Positions 1 through 9,900 of a DNA stretch of 64,000 nucleotides are shown here, one piece after another. Where the stretch lies: positions 372,001 to 436,000 of the forward strand of contig NZ_QJUE01000002.1 in the NCBI RefSeq assembly GCF_003208055.1, written 5' to 3'. Within the stretch, counting starts at the first letter, position 1. Each line of letters starts with the position of its first letter. Both the position numbers and the translations under genes were made by a program. A model generated the notes under the pieces. That model worked only from the letters and a program-made list of their open reading frames with translations. It was not told the DNA's origin and did not search any database. The DNA is from Prochlorococcus marinus XMU1408. Lineage in GTDB: Bacteria; Cyanobacteriota; Cyanobacteriia; PCC-6307; Cyanobiaceae.

Positions 1-445
<445 letters not shown>

Positions 446-467
446 ATTCATAAGGAGGTATATAGAC

Positions 468-1361
468 ATGGCTTTAATACTTCCTCGTAGTTATCATAAA
501 ATATCTTCAATTGAGAAAAATCATATTTCATGGATTGAGCCTGAGTTAGCAGAAAGACAGGATATTAGGCCTCTTAGAATTGGGATATTAAATATTATGC
601 CCCTTGGAAAACAATATGAATTTAATTTATTGCATCCATTGGGTCTTTCCCCACTACAAATAGAACCTATATGGATAAGATTAAAATCCCACTCTTATAG
701 AACTTGGGACCTTGAGCATTTAAAAAATTTATATGTTTATTGGGAGGAGGCAATGTCCCCAACGCCATTAGATGGTTTGATTATTACTGGGGCTCCTGTC
801 GAGCATCTTCCTTTTGAAGAAGTTAATTATTGGAAAGAATTAGTAAGTCTAATTGAAGAATCAACTATTAAATGCGCAAGTACCCTTGGTTTATGTTGGG
901 CTGGTTTCGCTATGGCATATATTGCTGGAGTAGAGAAAAAGAATTTCAATAAAAAACTCTTTGGTGTATATCCAATGAGGAGTCTTGTGCCAGGTCATTC
1001 TTTAATGGGGACACAAGATGATGAGTTCCTATGCCCACAAAGTAGGCATGCTGGCTTGCCAGACTTTGAAATGGAACAAGCAGAAAAAAAAGGTAAATTA
1101 AGATTATTAGCTCATGGAGAAAAAGTTGGATACACGATTTTTGAAACTCCTGACCAAAGGCAGTTAATGCATTTAGGGCATCCAGAATATAATGTTGATC
1201 GATTGAGATCTGAAATGGAAAGAGATAAAAAAAGAGGGGATGTTCCACCTCCAGAAAATTTTGATTTGGCTAAATCAAAAACCTCATGGCGATCACATAG
1301 GAACTTGCTATTTCAACAATGGCTATGGTTCTGTTATCAACATGTAAGCCTAAGTGTTTAA
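468..1361 (+). CDS. metA: Homoserine O-acyltransferase, probably acetyl-CoA type
   Basis: This 297-residue MetA-family enzyme activates homoserine by acylating its hydroxyl, the first committed step to methionine. The nucleophile is Cys143 in STLGLCWAGF. His238 and Glu240 in LGHPEYNVDR match the catalytic His and Glu. Glu112 in GAPVEHLPFEE aligns with position 111 of characterised MetA enzymes, where Glu goes with acetyl-CoA and Gly with succinyl-CoA. The ATG is preceded by a strong AAGGAGGT ribosome site at 452-459, which fixes the start. It lies 22 bases after metY. Many databases would call it a succinyltransferase by homology; the residue and the neighbour argue for acetyl. Confidence 0.93.
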   Translation: MALILPRSYHKISSIEKNHISWIEPELAERQDIRPLRIGILNIMPLGKQYEFNLLHPLGLSPLQIEPIWIRLKSHSYRTWDLEHLKNLYVYWEEAMSPTPLDGLIITGAPVEHLPFEEVNYWKELVSLIEESTIKCASTLGLCWAGFAMAYIAGVEKKNFNKKLFGVYPMRSLVPGHSLMGTQDDEFLCPQSRHAGLPDFEMEQAEKKGKLRLLAHGEKVGYTIFETPDQRQLMHLGHPEYNVDRLRSEMERDKKRGDVPPPENFDLAKSKTSWRSHRNLLFQQWLWFCYQHVSLSV

Positions 1362-1393
1362 AAAATTTTTTTTCAGAGTTTAGATTTAATTAA

Positions 1394-2662
1394 CTAATTT
1401 AAAGGTGGCATTATATTGTTTGGATCATAAAAGGATTTAATTTCTTTTAATTTTGGAAGCCAATTTTTGAATGCTGATGATAATTCTCTTTTATGCCAAG
1501 TCAAATGGGGATGTATTTGAGCTAGATGAATACCTGGGCATATGAATTCTAGATTGCTCCAACATTCCTCCATCCATTTAAGGGTCATATTTCTCTTTGA
1601 TGGATCATTGGCTTCCCAAGACCCATTAATCCAAGGTTTCCATATTGAATCTCGATGAAGAAAAGATGTATCTATATCCCTTAAATGTGTTAAACCTCCT
1701 AGTTGTTGGGAAGCTATATAACAACTTTTATTAGGTCTTCTATCTATTAAATCGTTAATAATTTTTAAAACCTTTATATTATTGTCTTGCCAAGCAGGAC
1801 CCAATAATCCAAGCACCTCAGAATGATTGGTGTTATTCCTTTGATTGTTGCCTAAGTTTAGGGCTGGCAACTTATTCAAATTTTTAACTTTAGTTATGAT
1901 TCTATTAGATGTGAAGGGTAATTTTTCTAATAAATTAGTGAGGATGAATTCATGATCAGAATTTATAACTTCACCAATTGCATGTGCAAAAATATTCTCT
2001 CCCCAAATCCATTGTAAACTTAGTGAGCTAGGCCAGTTTTCAGCTTGATTAATACATTCTGATAGCTGAGAAAATGAAAGATTTGCTGTCCAACTCAATA
2101 TTGGTTTTAAAGGTTGCGTTTTTAACTTAACTTTGGTGATTATCCCAAGAAAAATTGCTGCTCCACATAGGGCTTTCCATTCAAGCGTTAATTCTTTTGG
2201 TGTATTCGGTCGAAATAAATGAAACTCTTTCCCATTGCCCCAATAACCTCTAATCTCAAGTATCTGATCAATTGCTAACCCTCTATTTCTGCTAAGAGGA
2301 CTTATTCCACCAGTCAGGATATATCCCATGCCTGTTTTTCCAGATAAACCTATTGGAAAACTTCTTTCATGCTGTTCTAAGAAATCGGATAAATCTCCCA
2401 TCCTCACCCCAGCTTCAATTTCTACATGCTTTTTATCTAAATCAAAAGAAATATTTTGGTAGTTTTTTCTTAAGTCAACAATCCAATGATTATCTGCAGC
2501 TGCTCTACTTGTTGTGCCTCCACTAGATACCAAAAATGGGATAGAAGTTTTTTGAGATGAATTCAGAGATTGGAAAAATCCTGAGTTAACTTCTTCGAAA
2601 ACTCCAAGGACATTACTATCATTGGAGTTACGATTTTGGAGTGGTAGTAAATTTTTAATAAT
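1394..2662 (-). CDS. FAD-binding oxidoreductase (FAD_binding_4 / glycolate-lactate oxidase-like), probable non-standard start
   Basis: This is a flavoprotein of the PCMH-type FAD-binding family. The FAD loop SSGGTTSRAAADNHWIVDLR is followed by VEIEAGVRMGDLSDFLEQ and GKTGMGYILTGGISPLSRNRG. The first usual start codon is a TTG at 2533, right at the FAD loop, which would remove the first FAD-binding strand. The frame stays open upstream to a stop at 2677-2675, and the extra residues (LGVFEEVNSGFF...SIPFLV) fit the family. There is no ATG, GTG or TTG in that extension. An AAGGAG site just before two adjacent ATT codons (2662 and 2659) suggests ATT initiation. The substrate is unknown. It is divergent from cbiX. 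Confidence 0.78.
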   Translation of the reverse strand: MIKNLLPLQNRNSNDSNVLGVFEEVNSGFFQSLNSSQKTSIPFLVSSGGTTSRAAADNHWIVDLRKNYQNISFDLDKKHVEIEAGVRMGDLSDFLEQHERSFPIGLSGKTGMGYILTGGISPLSRNRGLAIDQILEIRGYWGNGKEFHLFRPNTPKELTLEWKALCGAAIFLGIITKVKLKTQPLKPILSWTANLSFSQLSECINQAENWPSSLSLQWIWGENIFAHAIGEVINSDHEFILTNLLEKLPFTSNRIITKVKNLNKLPALNLGNNQRNNTNHSEVLGLLGPAWQDNNIKVLKIINDLIDRRPNKSCYIASQQLGGLTHLRDIDTSFLHRDSIWKPWINGSWEANDPSKRNMTLKWMEECWSNLEFICPGIHLAQIHPHLTWHKRELSSAFKNWLPKLKEIKSFYDPNNIMPPLN

Positions 2663-2748
2663 TCTCTCCTTTTTCTATAATGAGTTTCTTAAGTTGATAT
2701 TTTATAAAACTATATTCAATTAAAGTAAATTATTGTCTAAAAAGCGTT

Positions 2749-3804
2749 TTGATTAATTCGGCTTCAATCACTTATAAATATCCATCTAATATCGGCATTG
2801 TTTTATGTGGTCATGGTAGTAGGGATCCTCAAGCTGAAAAGGAGTTTATAAATGTAGTAGAAAAAATAAAGTCTAGAATACCTAATATTCCTGTCTTGTA
2901 TGGATTCTTAGAATTTAATCGGCCAATAATTAGTTCTGCCTTAGATCAACTTAGAAATATGGGAGTTGAGAGAGTAATTGCTTTACCTGCAATGTTATTT
3001 GCAGCTGGACATGCTAAAAATGATATTCCCGCAGTTTTGAATAAATACTCAGCTGAAACTGGACTGCCCATTCAATATGGCAGGGAGCTTGGCTTGAATT
3101 CTTTGATGATCGGAGCAGCTGGAGCAAGAATTAAAGAAATAATTGATATTAATCCAGTTTTTCCTCTTTCAGAAACATTACTTGTTGTAGCTGGGAGGGG
3201 ATCGTCAGATCCAGATGCAAACTCAAATGTTTGTAAAATCACAAGGATGCTTGTTGAAGGATTTGGTTTTGGATGGGGCGAAACCGTTTTCTCAGGAGTT
3301 ACATTCCCTTTAGTTGAGCCTGGACTCAGACATGCTCTTAAATTAGGTTTCAAAAGAGTAGTTCTTTTACCTTATTTTCTTTTTTCTGGCGTTTTGGTAA
3401 GTCGTGTTAGAGACCATTCTATGAAAGTCTCAAATGACAATCCAGATGTTCAGTTTTTAAATGCTAGTTACTTATCAGACCAAGATTTTGTTATCGATAC
3501 TTTTATGGAGAGATTTCAAGAAGTTTTAAAAGGAGAGAATTTTATGAATTGTGCTTTATGTAAATATCGGTCTAATTTATTAGGTTTTGAAAGTGAAGTT
3601 GGATATGAGCAGATCAGTCACCATCATCATTTTGAAGGCATTCTAGAAAATTGCCCTGATTGTGGATCTAACGAATGTGACTGTAAAAATAAGAAGAAAA
3701 ATTCTTCAGAGAATAAAGAACAAGAACATTCACATCAACATTTTCCATATCCTCATGCTGAGCATCCTTTAGGACCTGTCACGCTTCGCTCTTTAAATAA
3801 CTAG
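2749..3804 (+). CDS. cbiX: Sirohydrochlorin cobaltochelatase, two-domain CbiX with metal-rich tail
   Basis: This 351-residue protein has two CbiX halves. The first begins IGIVLCGHGSRDPQAEKEF, with LPAMLFAAGHAKNDIP, and the second has LLVVAGRGSSDPDANS, with LPYFLFSGVLVSRVRDH. It inserts cobalt into sirohydrochlorin, the entry to cobalamin synthesis. The tail after about residue 265 is rich in Cys and His (CALCKYR, HHHHFEG, CPDCGSNECDC, HSHQHFPYPHAEHP), which suggests metal storage or delivery. A TTG at 2749 is the only usable start in the open frame. It supplies the pathway needed by the B12-dependent NrdJ at 13-15 kb. Confidence 0.9.
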   Translation: MINSASITYKYPSNIGIVLCGHGSRDPQAEKEFINVVEKIKSRIPNIPVLYGFLEFNRPIISSALDQLRNMGVERVIALPAMLFAAGHAKNDIPAVLNKYSAETGLPIQYGRELGLNSLMIGAAGARIKEIIDINPVFPLSETLLVVAGRGSSDPDANSNVCKITRMLVEGFGFGWGETVFSGVTFPLVEPGLRHALKLGFKRVVLLPYFLFSGVLVSRVRDHSMKVSNDNPDVQFLNASYLSDQDFVIDTFMERFQEVLKGENFMNCALCKYRSNLLGFESEVGYEQISHHHHFEGILENCPDCGSNECDCKNKKKNSSENKEQEHSHQHFPYPHAEHPLGPVTLRSLNN

Positions 3805-3852
3805 CAAATCTAAAAATAATAGGTTTAAATTAAAGACTCATTTGTCTCTTTC

Positions 3853-4047
3853 TTGACTGCGACACAATGGACTCGTTATTTATACATTTTTTTAATGTTT
3901 AGTTTCAGCTCTTTTCCCCAAGTGATTTCCACAGCTAAAGATGAGTTTTCCACTAGAAAAAATCAAAACACTAGTTTTCGTGAAGAGCTTGTGGGATTCA
4001 ATAGAAATTTTAATAGTAATTTACACTTAGATGTTTTCAACGAATGA
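3853..4047 (+). CDS. Possible short secreted or membrane protein, doubtful
   Basis: A 64-codon frame with a TTG start encodes a hydrophobic N-terminal stretch (RYLYIFLMFSFSSFPQVI) and then a polar tail, like a signal peptide plus short mature part. I recognise no family. There is no clear ribosome site. It fills most of the gap between cbiX and the DUF2811 gene. It may be real or chance. Confidence 0.3.
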   Translation: MTATQWTRYLYIFLMFSFSSFPQVISTAKDEFSTRKNQNTSFREELVGFNRNFNSNLHLDVFNE

Positions 4048-4199
4048 ACTTGATTATTTTTCGAAGCTTCTTTTAAAAGTATTTGTATGACATGAGTCTA
4101 TGGTTGTCTCAGATTTTTGGTACAGCTTTTCTTTATCTTTGACGTTTTATTGAAAATTTAAGATCCTTATTACATAGATTTTTGAACTTAAAAAAGGAA

Positions 4200-4469
4200 A
4201 TGGAGTTTAATCAAATTGAAACTCGTATTGAAGAGATAAAAAACGATCGGATAAAATGCGTTGAAAATGACTTGGATCTAATGTCTATAAGTCTTGAAGC
4301 CGAGGTTCCTGAGGCTCTTTACGTTGGGATGAAAGATTTTATTAGCAGTAACGAGAAGTGGAATCAATCCAAGCTAATTAGTTCAGCTATTGCAAACTTT
4401 CTTTTTCAAAATGGATCTGATGATAGGGCAGTTGCTGAGAAATATTTAAATGATATCTTTAACCTTTAA
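4200..4469 (+). CDS. DUF2811 family protein
   Basis: This small cyanobacterial protein has the DUF2811 pattern SISLEAEVPEALYVGMKDFI, followed by NQSKLISSAIANFLFQNG. The function is unknown. The conserved part starts near the internal ATG at 4281. An ATG at 4200 and a TTG at 4182 are both possible earlier starts; the AAGGA just before 4200 is too close to be a normal ribosome site, so the true start is open. Its 3' end overlaps the convergent GMC oxidoreductase by 11 bases. Confidence 0.72.
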   Translation: MEFNQIETRIEEIKNDRIKCVENDLDLMSISLEAEVPEALYVGMKDFISSNEKWNQSKLISSAIANFLFQNGSDDRAVAEKYLNDIFNL

Positions 4470-6102
4470 AGTTGATAATTGCCTTTTCGCAAGCTCTTTT
4501 GGTTATGGCCATCATTGTTAGTGTTGGGCTCTGCCAAGAGGAAGTCGGCCAGCAAGCTCCATCTACTACTAATACATTTCCGCATTCCCATAAACGATTC
4601 CAATTGTCCACTACGCTTTTTTCTTTATTATTTCCCATTGGTGCGCCACCTACTTCATGAATGTAGTATCCAGGCGGAGGAGCATCATTTTTAATTGCAA
4701 CAGATTTGTCTAGTATTCGTTTAACGAACGGAATGTTTAGGATTTCATCAATAGGAAGAGTAGTTCCATTACCACTATTGATAATAAGTTCAATAACTCT
4801 GTTCATTTCTATGACCATATTTTTTTCATTTTCACGCCAAGCAACTGATATGTGAGGGATAGAAACACCATTTCTGTCTGTTTCTGTTGACAAGGTCACT
4901 TTGTTTTTCTTATTAGGTAAGACTTCTCCATGACCGATAAGGAATCCCATCTTTGTATTTTTAGACCTTTTTAAAAACTCTGGTGGCTCAAATCGATCGA
5001 TCCCTCCCCAGATTCCATATCCGCCTACAAAATTATTTTTAATTGATCGATTTCTACCGATAGGGATAAAGAAACTTCCAGCACCTGATAAACGTTGATG
5101 ATCCTTTTTATCTGATAATTTCTTCGAATTTCGCTCGACTGGGACAGTGAAAAATCTACAGGTTGAGATATGGTCCATTAAGTTCATTCCCAAAGATTGA
5201 GAGGGATCAATAAGTCCATTAGAACTATTTTTTTCTTCGGAACTTAGTAAAAATCTAAGTGTTTGGATTGTCGATGAACACAGTATAATTAATTTGCTAT
5301 CTAGTTCACTTCTTTCTCCTGTTGTCTGATTAATAACAATAACACTTTTTGCTGATTTTCTATCTTTATTGAGTACTAATTTATCTGCAACATGATTAGA
5401 CAATATTTCTACTTTTCCTAAGCTAATGGCTTCTTTTAATGTACTGCCTAGGCTACTAAATTTGGGCCATTTCGTTTTGTCTTCATTAGGCCCAAAACCT
5501 CTTGAATGTATGAAAGGAAGATTTAATTTCTCTTTTATATTGGAGGCAAATTGTTTTTCACTTTCTGTAAAAGGAATACTACCAATATATTCACCACAAG
5601 GTAGTTGCTCTAACTCATCTCTATTACCATAAACTTTTAGGAATCTCTCGATTTCCGTATAATGAGACTCAAGATCTTTATAATTAATAGGCCATTTTAG
5701 GCTATATTCTTTTTCCTTTGATACTTCAAAATCTTCATTACATAATCTTAAAGTTATTCCACCCCAGGTCAGACTTCTTCCCCCTACTTGATTGCCTTGG
5801 GTCCACATAAATGGACTCTTTTGAGGATATGTATAGGGATTGGACTTTTTGTCTGCATACAATAATGGGTTTGATTTCCAAAAGCCTGGATGCTGAGTTT
5901 GACTTTGATACTTTCCATTCGCAATGCCTGTAAGTCTTCGAATCATATTGCAAGCTGCTGTTCCGTTTGCCTGCTTAATTTCAAGTTCAGGCCCTCTCTC
6001 TACTACCAATACTCTTACACCAGCCTTAGCCATCGTTAGAGCAGCCATACCTCCGGTTGCTCCAGAACCAATAATTATGACTTCATATGGCTTGTCGATC
6101 AT
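4459..6102 (-). CDS. GMC family oxidoreductase
   Basis: This 547-residue FAD enzyme of the glucose-methanol-choline family opens with the dinucleotide-binding motif IIGSGATGGMAALTMAKAG and VLVVERGPE. It has GNQVGGRSLTWGG in the middle and ends with EVGGAPMGN and VVDGACWPTSSWQSPTLTMMA, where family members carry catalytic His/Asn residues. It should oxidise an alcohol or sugar-like substrate, which the sequence does not identify. It is monocistronic, convergent with the DUF2811 gene, and starts at an ATG. Confidence 0.9.
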   Translation of the reverse strand: MIDKPYEVIIIGSGATGGMAALTMAKAGVRVLVVERGPELEIKQANGTAACNMIRRLTGIANGKYQSQTQHPGFWKSNPLLYADKKSNPYTYPQKSPFMWTQGNQVGGRSLTWGGITLRLCNEDFEVSKEKEYSLKWPINYKDLESHYTEIERFLKVYGNRDELEQLPCGEYIGSIPFTESEKQFASNIKEKLNLPFIHSRGFGPNEDKTKWPKFSSLGSTLKEAISLGKVEILSNHVADKLVLNKDRKSAKSVIVINQTTGERSELDSKLIILCSSTIQTLRFLLSSEEKNSSNGLIDPSQSLGMNLMDHISTCRFFTVPVERNSKKLSDKKDHQRLSGAGSFFIPIGRNRSIKNNFVGGYGIWGGIDRFEPPEFLKRSKNTKMGFLIGHGEVLPNKKNKVTLSTETDRNGVSIPHISVAWRENEKNMVIEMNRVIELIINSGNGTTLPIDEILNIPFVKRILDKSVAIKNDAPPPGYYIHEVGGAPMGNNKEKSVVDNWNRLWECGNVLVVDGACWPTSSWQSPTLTMMAITKRACEKAIINFKG

Positions 6103-6493
6103 TTTAGAGGATTTAGATCTTTTGAATTTAGTAGACTTAGTGAATTATTTTTGTTGAAATTAAATATATATTAAACCATAAGCTTTATTTGCTTCTAGTT
6201 AGGGAATTTGAAATTCTATTTCGTAATTAGCTAGCTTTTTAATTATTTGCTATGATCAATTTTTGTGAAATATTTCTAAAAGTGTTTAGATAAAATATCA
6301 TCATTTAGGCTGATTTATCTTTTTTGATTATTTGCGATTTAATATAAAAATTTATATTTATTCTGGATGAATATAAAATGATTTTTTTTTGTTTGTATGA
6401 GTAGATTTCTACATCTAATATATATTAAATTCAATATTTAACTTTTTAACCTTTTTGAATTAAAATATAATCATTATTAGCTACTAGAAAGTT
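6103..6493. other. AT-rich intergenic region
   Basis: This stretch of 391 bases lies between two divergent genes. It is very AT-rich, with runs such as ATATATTAAA. I see no ORF or RNA of note. It presumably carries the promoters of the GMC oxidoreductase and the pentapeptide-repeat gene. Confidence 0.6.
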
Positions 6494-6964
6494 ATGATTA
6501 AAAGCTTTATTCTTTTTTTAAGCTCAACTCTATTCTTCTTTTATTCTCTCCCAGCTTTTGCTGCTTTAGATTATGGAAAGCAAAGCTTGATAGGTGCTGA
6601 CTTCTCTAATACTGATTTACAAGGGGCGACCTTTTATTTAAGTGATCTTCAAGATGCTGATTTTTCTGGCAGTGATTTGCAAGGAGCTAGCTTTTTTGAT
6701 GCAAAACTTGAAAACGCAAATTTAAGTAATACAAATATGAAAGATGTAACAATGGATGCGGCAATCCTAAATGGATCAAATCTTTCAAATAGCGTATTGG
6801 AAGGTGCTTTTGCTTATAATGCTAAATTTGAAAATGTTATTATTGACGGTGCTGATTTTACTGATGTATTGATTGCAAATGATGTTAAAAAAAAGCTATG
6901 TAGTATTGCTGATGGTATCAATAGTGTTACTAATAAAAAAACAAGCGAAACATTAGATTGTTAG
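6494..6964 (+). CDS. Exported pentapeptide-repeat protein
   Basis: This 156-residue protein starts with a signal peptide (MIKSFILFLSSTLFFFYSLPAFA, cleavage likely after AFA). It then has tandem A(D/N)Lxx pentapeptides, for example GADFSNTDLQGATF, DADFSGSDLQGASF and NANLSNTNMKDVTM, which build a quadrilateral beta-helix. The mature protein would be periplasmic or in the thylakoid lumen, where cyanobacteria have several such proteins of unknown role. The C-terminus has two cysteines (CSI, LDC). The membrane glycosyltransferase begins 8 bases later, so they may be cotranscribed. Confidence 0.85.
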   Translation: MIKSFILFLSSTLFFFYSLPAFAALDYGKQSLIGADFSNTDLQGATFYLSDLQDADFSGSDLQGASFFDAKLENANLSNTNMKDVTMDAAILNGSNLSNSVLEGAFAYNAKFENVIIDGADFTDVLIANDVKKKLCSIADGINSVTNKKTSETLDC

Positions 6965-6972
6965 TTTAAAAT

Positions 6973-9066
6973 ATGCGTCTTAAGAAAAGTAATAATCAAT
7001 CTAAATATATTTTTTGGATTTTAGTTATATTAATATGGATTATATCTACTTTAGTTGATCGAATTTGGTGGAATTTTTATAGTAATACTCCTTCCTGGGA
7101 TCAAGCTGATTATCTTAATAGCGCACTTGATCATGCACGCGCACTTTCTTTTATCGGCGAAGCTGGATCTCTTGACTTTAGATCTGTTCTAGATAAGTCT
7201 CCAAAGATTCCTCCTTTAGCCTCAATTTTTAATGGAGCAGTTATTGCTTTTGCAGGTGATGCTCCTCATGAGGCTGCATGGTCTTTAAGTTTTTGGAATG
7301 GTTTTTTTATTTTCAATATTGCTTCATGGGGACTTTATCTAAGAGGACAAAAGTTCGCATTTTTCGCTGTTCTTATTAGTGTTTGCTCTCCTTTCTTATT
7401 TCATCTAAGAACTGATTATGTATTGGAGTTGCCTCTGATTTCTGCTGTTACTTTTTATTTGTTTCACTTAGGTAGATGGAGCGATAATCATAGGGGAGCT
7501 AAATGGACGCAATTGATAGTTGCTTCAATAGCATGTGCTTCGTCTTTACTAATAAAGCAGAGTGCATTATTAGTTATTATTCCTTCTTTTTTATTTATTT
7601 TTATTCTTTCTTTCAAAAGAGATAGAACATTTAGATTTCAAATTTTATGCTTATTGTTTATTAATTTCTTAGCTATTTTACCTTGGTTTTATCATAATTG
7701 GATAATGATATTAAGTGGGACCTATAGAGCTGTTTTTGAATCAGCAGCTATTGAAGGTGACCCTTCCATCTTTGAGTTAAAAAGTATTTTTTGGTACTTC
7801 CCATATTTGAAAAATCAGTTTGGTAGTATTATTTTCTTTTTTGGCTTATCTGGATTAGTATTTATTCTTTTAACTTATATAAGATCTTTTAAAACTCCAA
7901 TAAAATTCGAAGATTTATTAAATAATAATTATTATTATAAATGGACTTGGATCCTATTTAATTTATTTACTAGCTGGACTTTTACAACTTTTATACCTAA
8001 CAAGGATGAGAGGTATATAGCTTCTGTGATTCCATTAATTATATTATTACTAGCTCTCGGTTTTTGTAAGTGGAGTGATTGGCTAGATTCTTACTTTAGA
8101 TTTAATGGCTTATTATTAATTGCACCTTTAAGCTTCATTTTTTCCGATGCTTTCACTAAGTTTAACTCATTAGAAGGGCAGAAAAATAAATACTATCCTG
8201 TTAAACAAATTGTTTCCATTGTTAAATCAGGTCAAGATAAATATAAAAAAGAAACTATTATTGTTGTTCCAAGCACACCTGATGTTAATCAGCATAATGT
8301 AAGTTATATAGGTAGAATGAAAGGGGGAAATATTTTAGGTAGACAACTTGGACAATCTCTTTTGCATATAGACCCAGTATTAAAATATTCTAACTGGATT
8401 ATTTTGGCTGAAGGAGATCAAGGCTCTGTTTCTAGTAATTCTCTGGCTCTCGATAAATCGATTAGAGATAGTTATCTTTTTAAAAAAGTTCGACAATTTG
8501 ATAGAAAAGAAGGAGGGAGCTTTTCTTTATGGAAAAGAAGTGAAAGATCAAATAATCCCATTGAATTCCATAATAGATTTATTAAACTTGCCAATGTAAT
8601 GGATCAAGGTCCATTAGGCATTAAATTGATTTTTGATGAAATAGCTATAGAACATATGCTTGATGGCCACTTTAAATATCAAAATATAGTTAGAGATAAA
8701 GCCTTGTCAGAATTGAGTTTTAATCCTAAAAATATTGAATCTTTATGGACATTATCTCTTTTGGAGATATTATCAAATAGGCCTTATGAAGCTGATATTT
8801 ATTTAAAGGATTTGGAAATATTGTTACCAAATAATCCATGGCCAAGTGCATACAGAAGTGTTGTTAATTTAGTGTCATGGAATCCTTGGAAGGCATCATT
8901 TATTGCTGAAAAAGCTAACATTAAACATCAGAATTACATTCTAAAGGCCCTCAGTGATATTAGTGCAATTTGTAGTGGATCCTTTTGGCGATTGACTTCT
9001 ACTTTTGAAAGTGTTAACTCAGCCGCAAAAAATATAGAACGAGTTTTAAAACCCACTCCAAAATAG
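6973..9066 (+). CDS. Polytopic membrane glycosyltransferase, GT39/PMT_2-like
   Basis: This 697-residue protein has about ten membrane segments in its first ~400 residues and a soluble C-terminal part. The first outside loop reads NTPSWDQADYLNSALDHAR, an acidic site placed as in lipid-linked sugar transferases of the PMT/ArnT type. Later, FIPNKDERYIASVIPL resembles their second conserved loop. The likely job is moving a sugar from a polyprenyl carrier to lipid, protein or cell-surface polymer. The soluble tail has helical repeats that recall TPR folds. It follows the exported pentapeptide-repeat gene by 8 bases. Confidence 0.75.
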   Translation: MRLKKSNNQSKYIFWILVILIWIISTLVDRIWWNFYSNTPSWDQADYLNSALDHARALSFIGEAGSLDFRSVLDKSPKIPPLASIFNGAVIAFAGDAPHEAAWSLSFWNGFFIFNIASWGLYLRGQKFAFFAVLISVCSPFLFHLRTDYVLELPLISAVTFYLFHLGRWSDNHRGAKWTQLIVASIACASSLLIKQSALLVIIPSFLFIFILSFKRDRTFRFQILCLLFINFLAILPWFYHNWIMILSGTYRAVFESAAIEGDPSIFELKSIFWYFPYLKNQFGSIIFFFGLSGLVFILLTYIRSFKTPIKFEDLLNNNYYYKWTWILFNLFTSWTFTTFIPNKDERYIASVIPLIILLLALGFCKWSDWLDSYFRFNGLLLIAPLSFIFSDAFTKFNSLEGQKNKYYPVKQIVSIVKSGQDKYKKETIIVVPSTPDVNQHNVSYIGRMKGGNILGRQLGQSLLHIDPVLKYSNWIILAEGDQGSVSSNSLALDKSIRDSYLFKKVRQFDRKEGGSFSLWKRSERSNNPIEFHNRFIKLANVMDQGPLGIKLIFDEIAIEHMLDGHFKYQNIVRDKALSELSFNPKNIESLWTLSLLEILSNRPYEADIYLKDLEILLPNNPWPSAYRSVVNLVSWNPWKASFIAEKANIKHQNYILKALSDISAICSGSFWRLTSTFESVNSAAKNIERVLKPTPK

Positions 9067-9103
9067 GTCTTATCTTGAACAATATGAATGTTAACTAATT
9101 CAA

Positions 9104-9274
9104 TTAGAGTTGGTCTCTTTCAAATGTTTTAGTGATTTCTTTTAGAAACTCCACTATTTGTATATTTGTGTAGCCAAGCTCAGTTCTAAGCCCTTTGCAA
9201 GATGAGGTAATCTCTTTCCAAATATCTGCCCTCACAATAGCTTCTCTGTCTTTTAAGTAACGCTCTTCTTTCAT
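9104..9274 (-). CDS. Small hypothetical protein, 56 aa
   Basis: An ATG frame of 56 codons starts MKEERYLKDREAIVRADIW and ends FLKEITKTFERDQL. It is charged, helical and coding-like in composition. No strong ribosome site is visible and I recognise no family. It is convergent with the glycosyltransferase gene. Confidence 0.5.
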   Translation of the reverse strand: MKEERYLKDREAIVRADIWKEITSSCKGLRTELGYTNIQIVEFLKEITKTFERDQL

Positions 9275-9629
9275 TTTGATTTGATTAAGGATTTAGGGTG
9301 GGGTTGAATTTTGTTAAGAAAACAATCAAATAAATCTTTAGCATTACAAGGTTTATCAGATTGTTATTAGATAGTTCTTAAAAATCAAAAACCTATTTTA
9401 AAAAACACCATAACGAAAAAATAAAAAAATCATGAGCATTATATAATTCTTGTTGGCATTAAATATTTGATTTTCTTATGTAAAAAGGTATTAAAAATAA
9501 ATCTTATTAAGACTTTATGGTTAATTGACCATTCGTTTGAATATTTAAAGCTAACTCTAGAAATTAAATTTTTCTTTATTTTATCTATATTCTAATTTTT
9601 AAGGAGAACCATGATTCTCCATGAAGAGA
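9275..9629. other. Gene-free AT-rich stretch
   Basis: I find no ORF or RNA in this interval. A short perfect hairpin (GGAGAA, loop, TTCTCC) lies at 9603-9618, just before the decayed tRNA-Ser half. Confidence 0.5.
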
Positions 9630-9686
9630 GGAGAGTAGGGTGATTAAAGCCCCCCTATAGAATCCCCTATGCTAGTTTTCAAGAAT
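9630..9686 (-). pseudogene. Decayed 3' half of a tRNA-Ser
   Basis: On the + strand this matches the intact tRNA-Ser gene at 9901-9987 from its 3' end (GGAGAGT, then the T-arm region) to the anticodon loop. The best block is an exact 16-base match, ATGCTAGTTTTCAAGA, at 9669-9684. Similarity stops just past the anticodon loop. Several substitutions and a short gap break the T-arm and variable arm, so it cannot be a working tRNA. It has the same orientation as the intact gene and lies about 215 bases downstream of its 3' end. Confidence 0.8.
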
Positions 9687-9900
9687 AGCGATATTTATCT
9701 CATGCCAATGGCTTTCAGCTGTGCTTTGAACAAAGAAGACCTACTTTGCCCGGAATATATTTGTAATCTTTTGTAGAGAAGATTTGTTCTTAATGAAAGA
9801 AAATATTATGTTGTCAAATTTTAGTCAACTTTTGTATTACGGATAACAAATAAAGAGATTAACAATATAATTAAATAATTCTAGCATCCCCGTAATAGAA

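Noticed and set aside
946-1248. 100-codon minus-strand frame inside metA
   Set aside because: It lies opposite strong MetA motifs and has no coding features of its own.
9710-9810. Minus-strand open stretch reading YSGQSRSSLFKAQLKAIGMR
   Set aside because: It looks coding but has no start codon; it may be a gene remnant near the tRNA half, but evidence is too thin.
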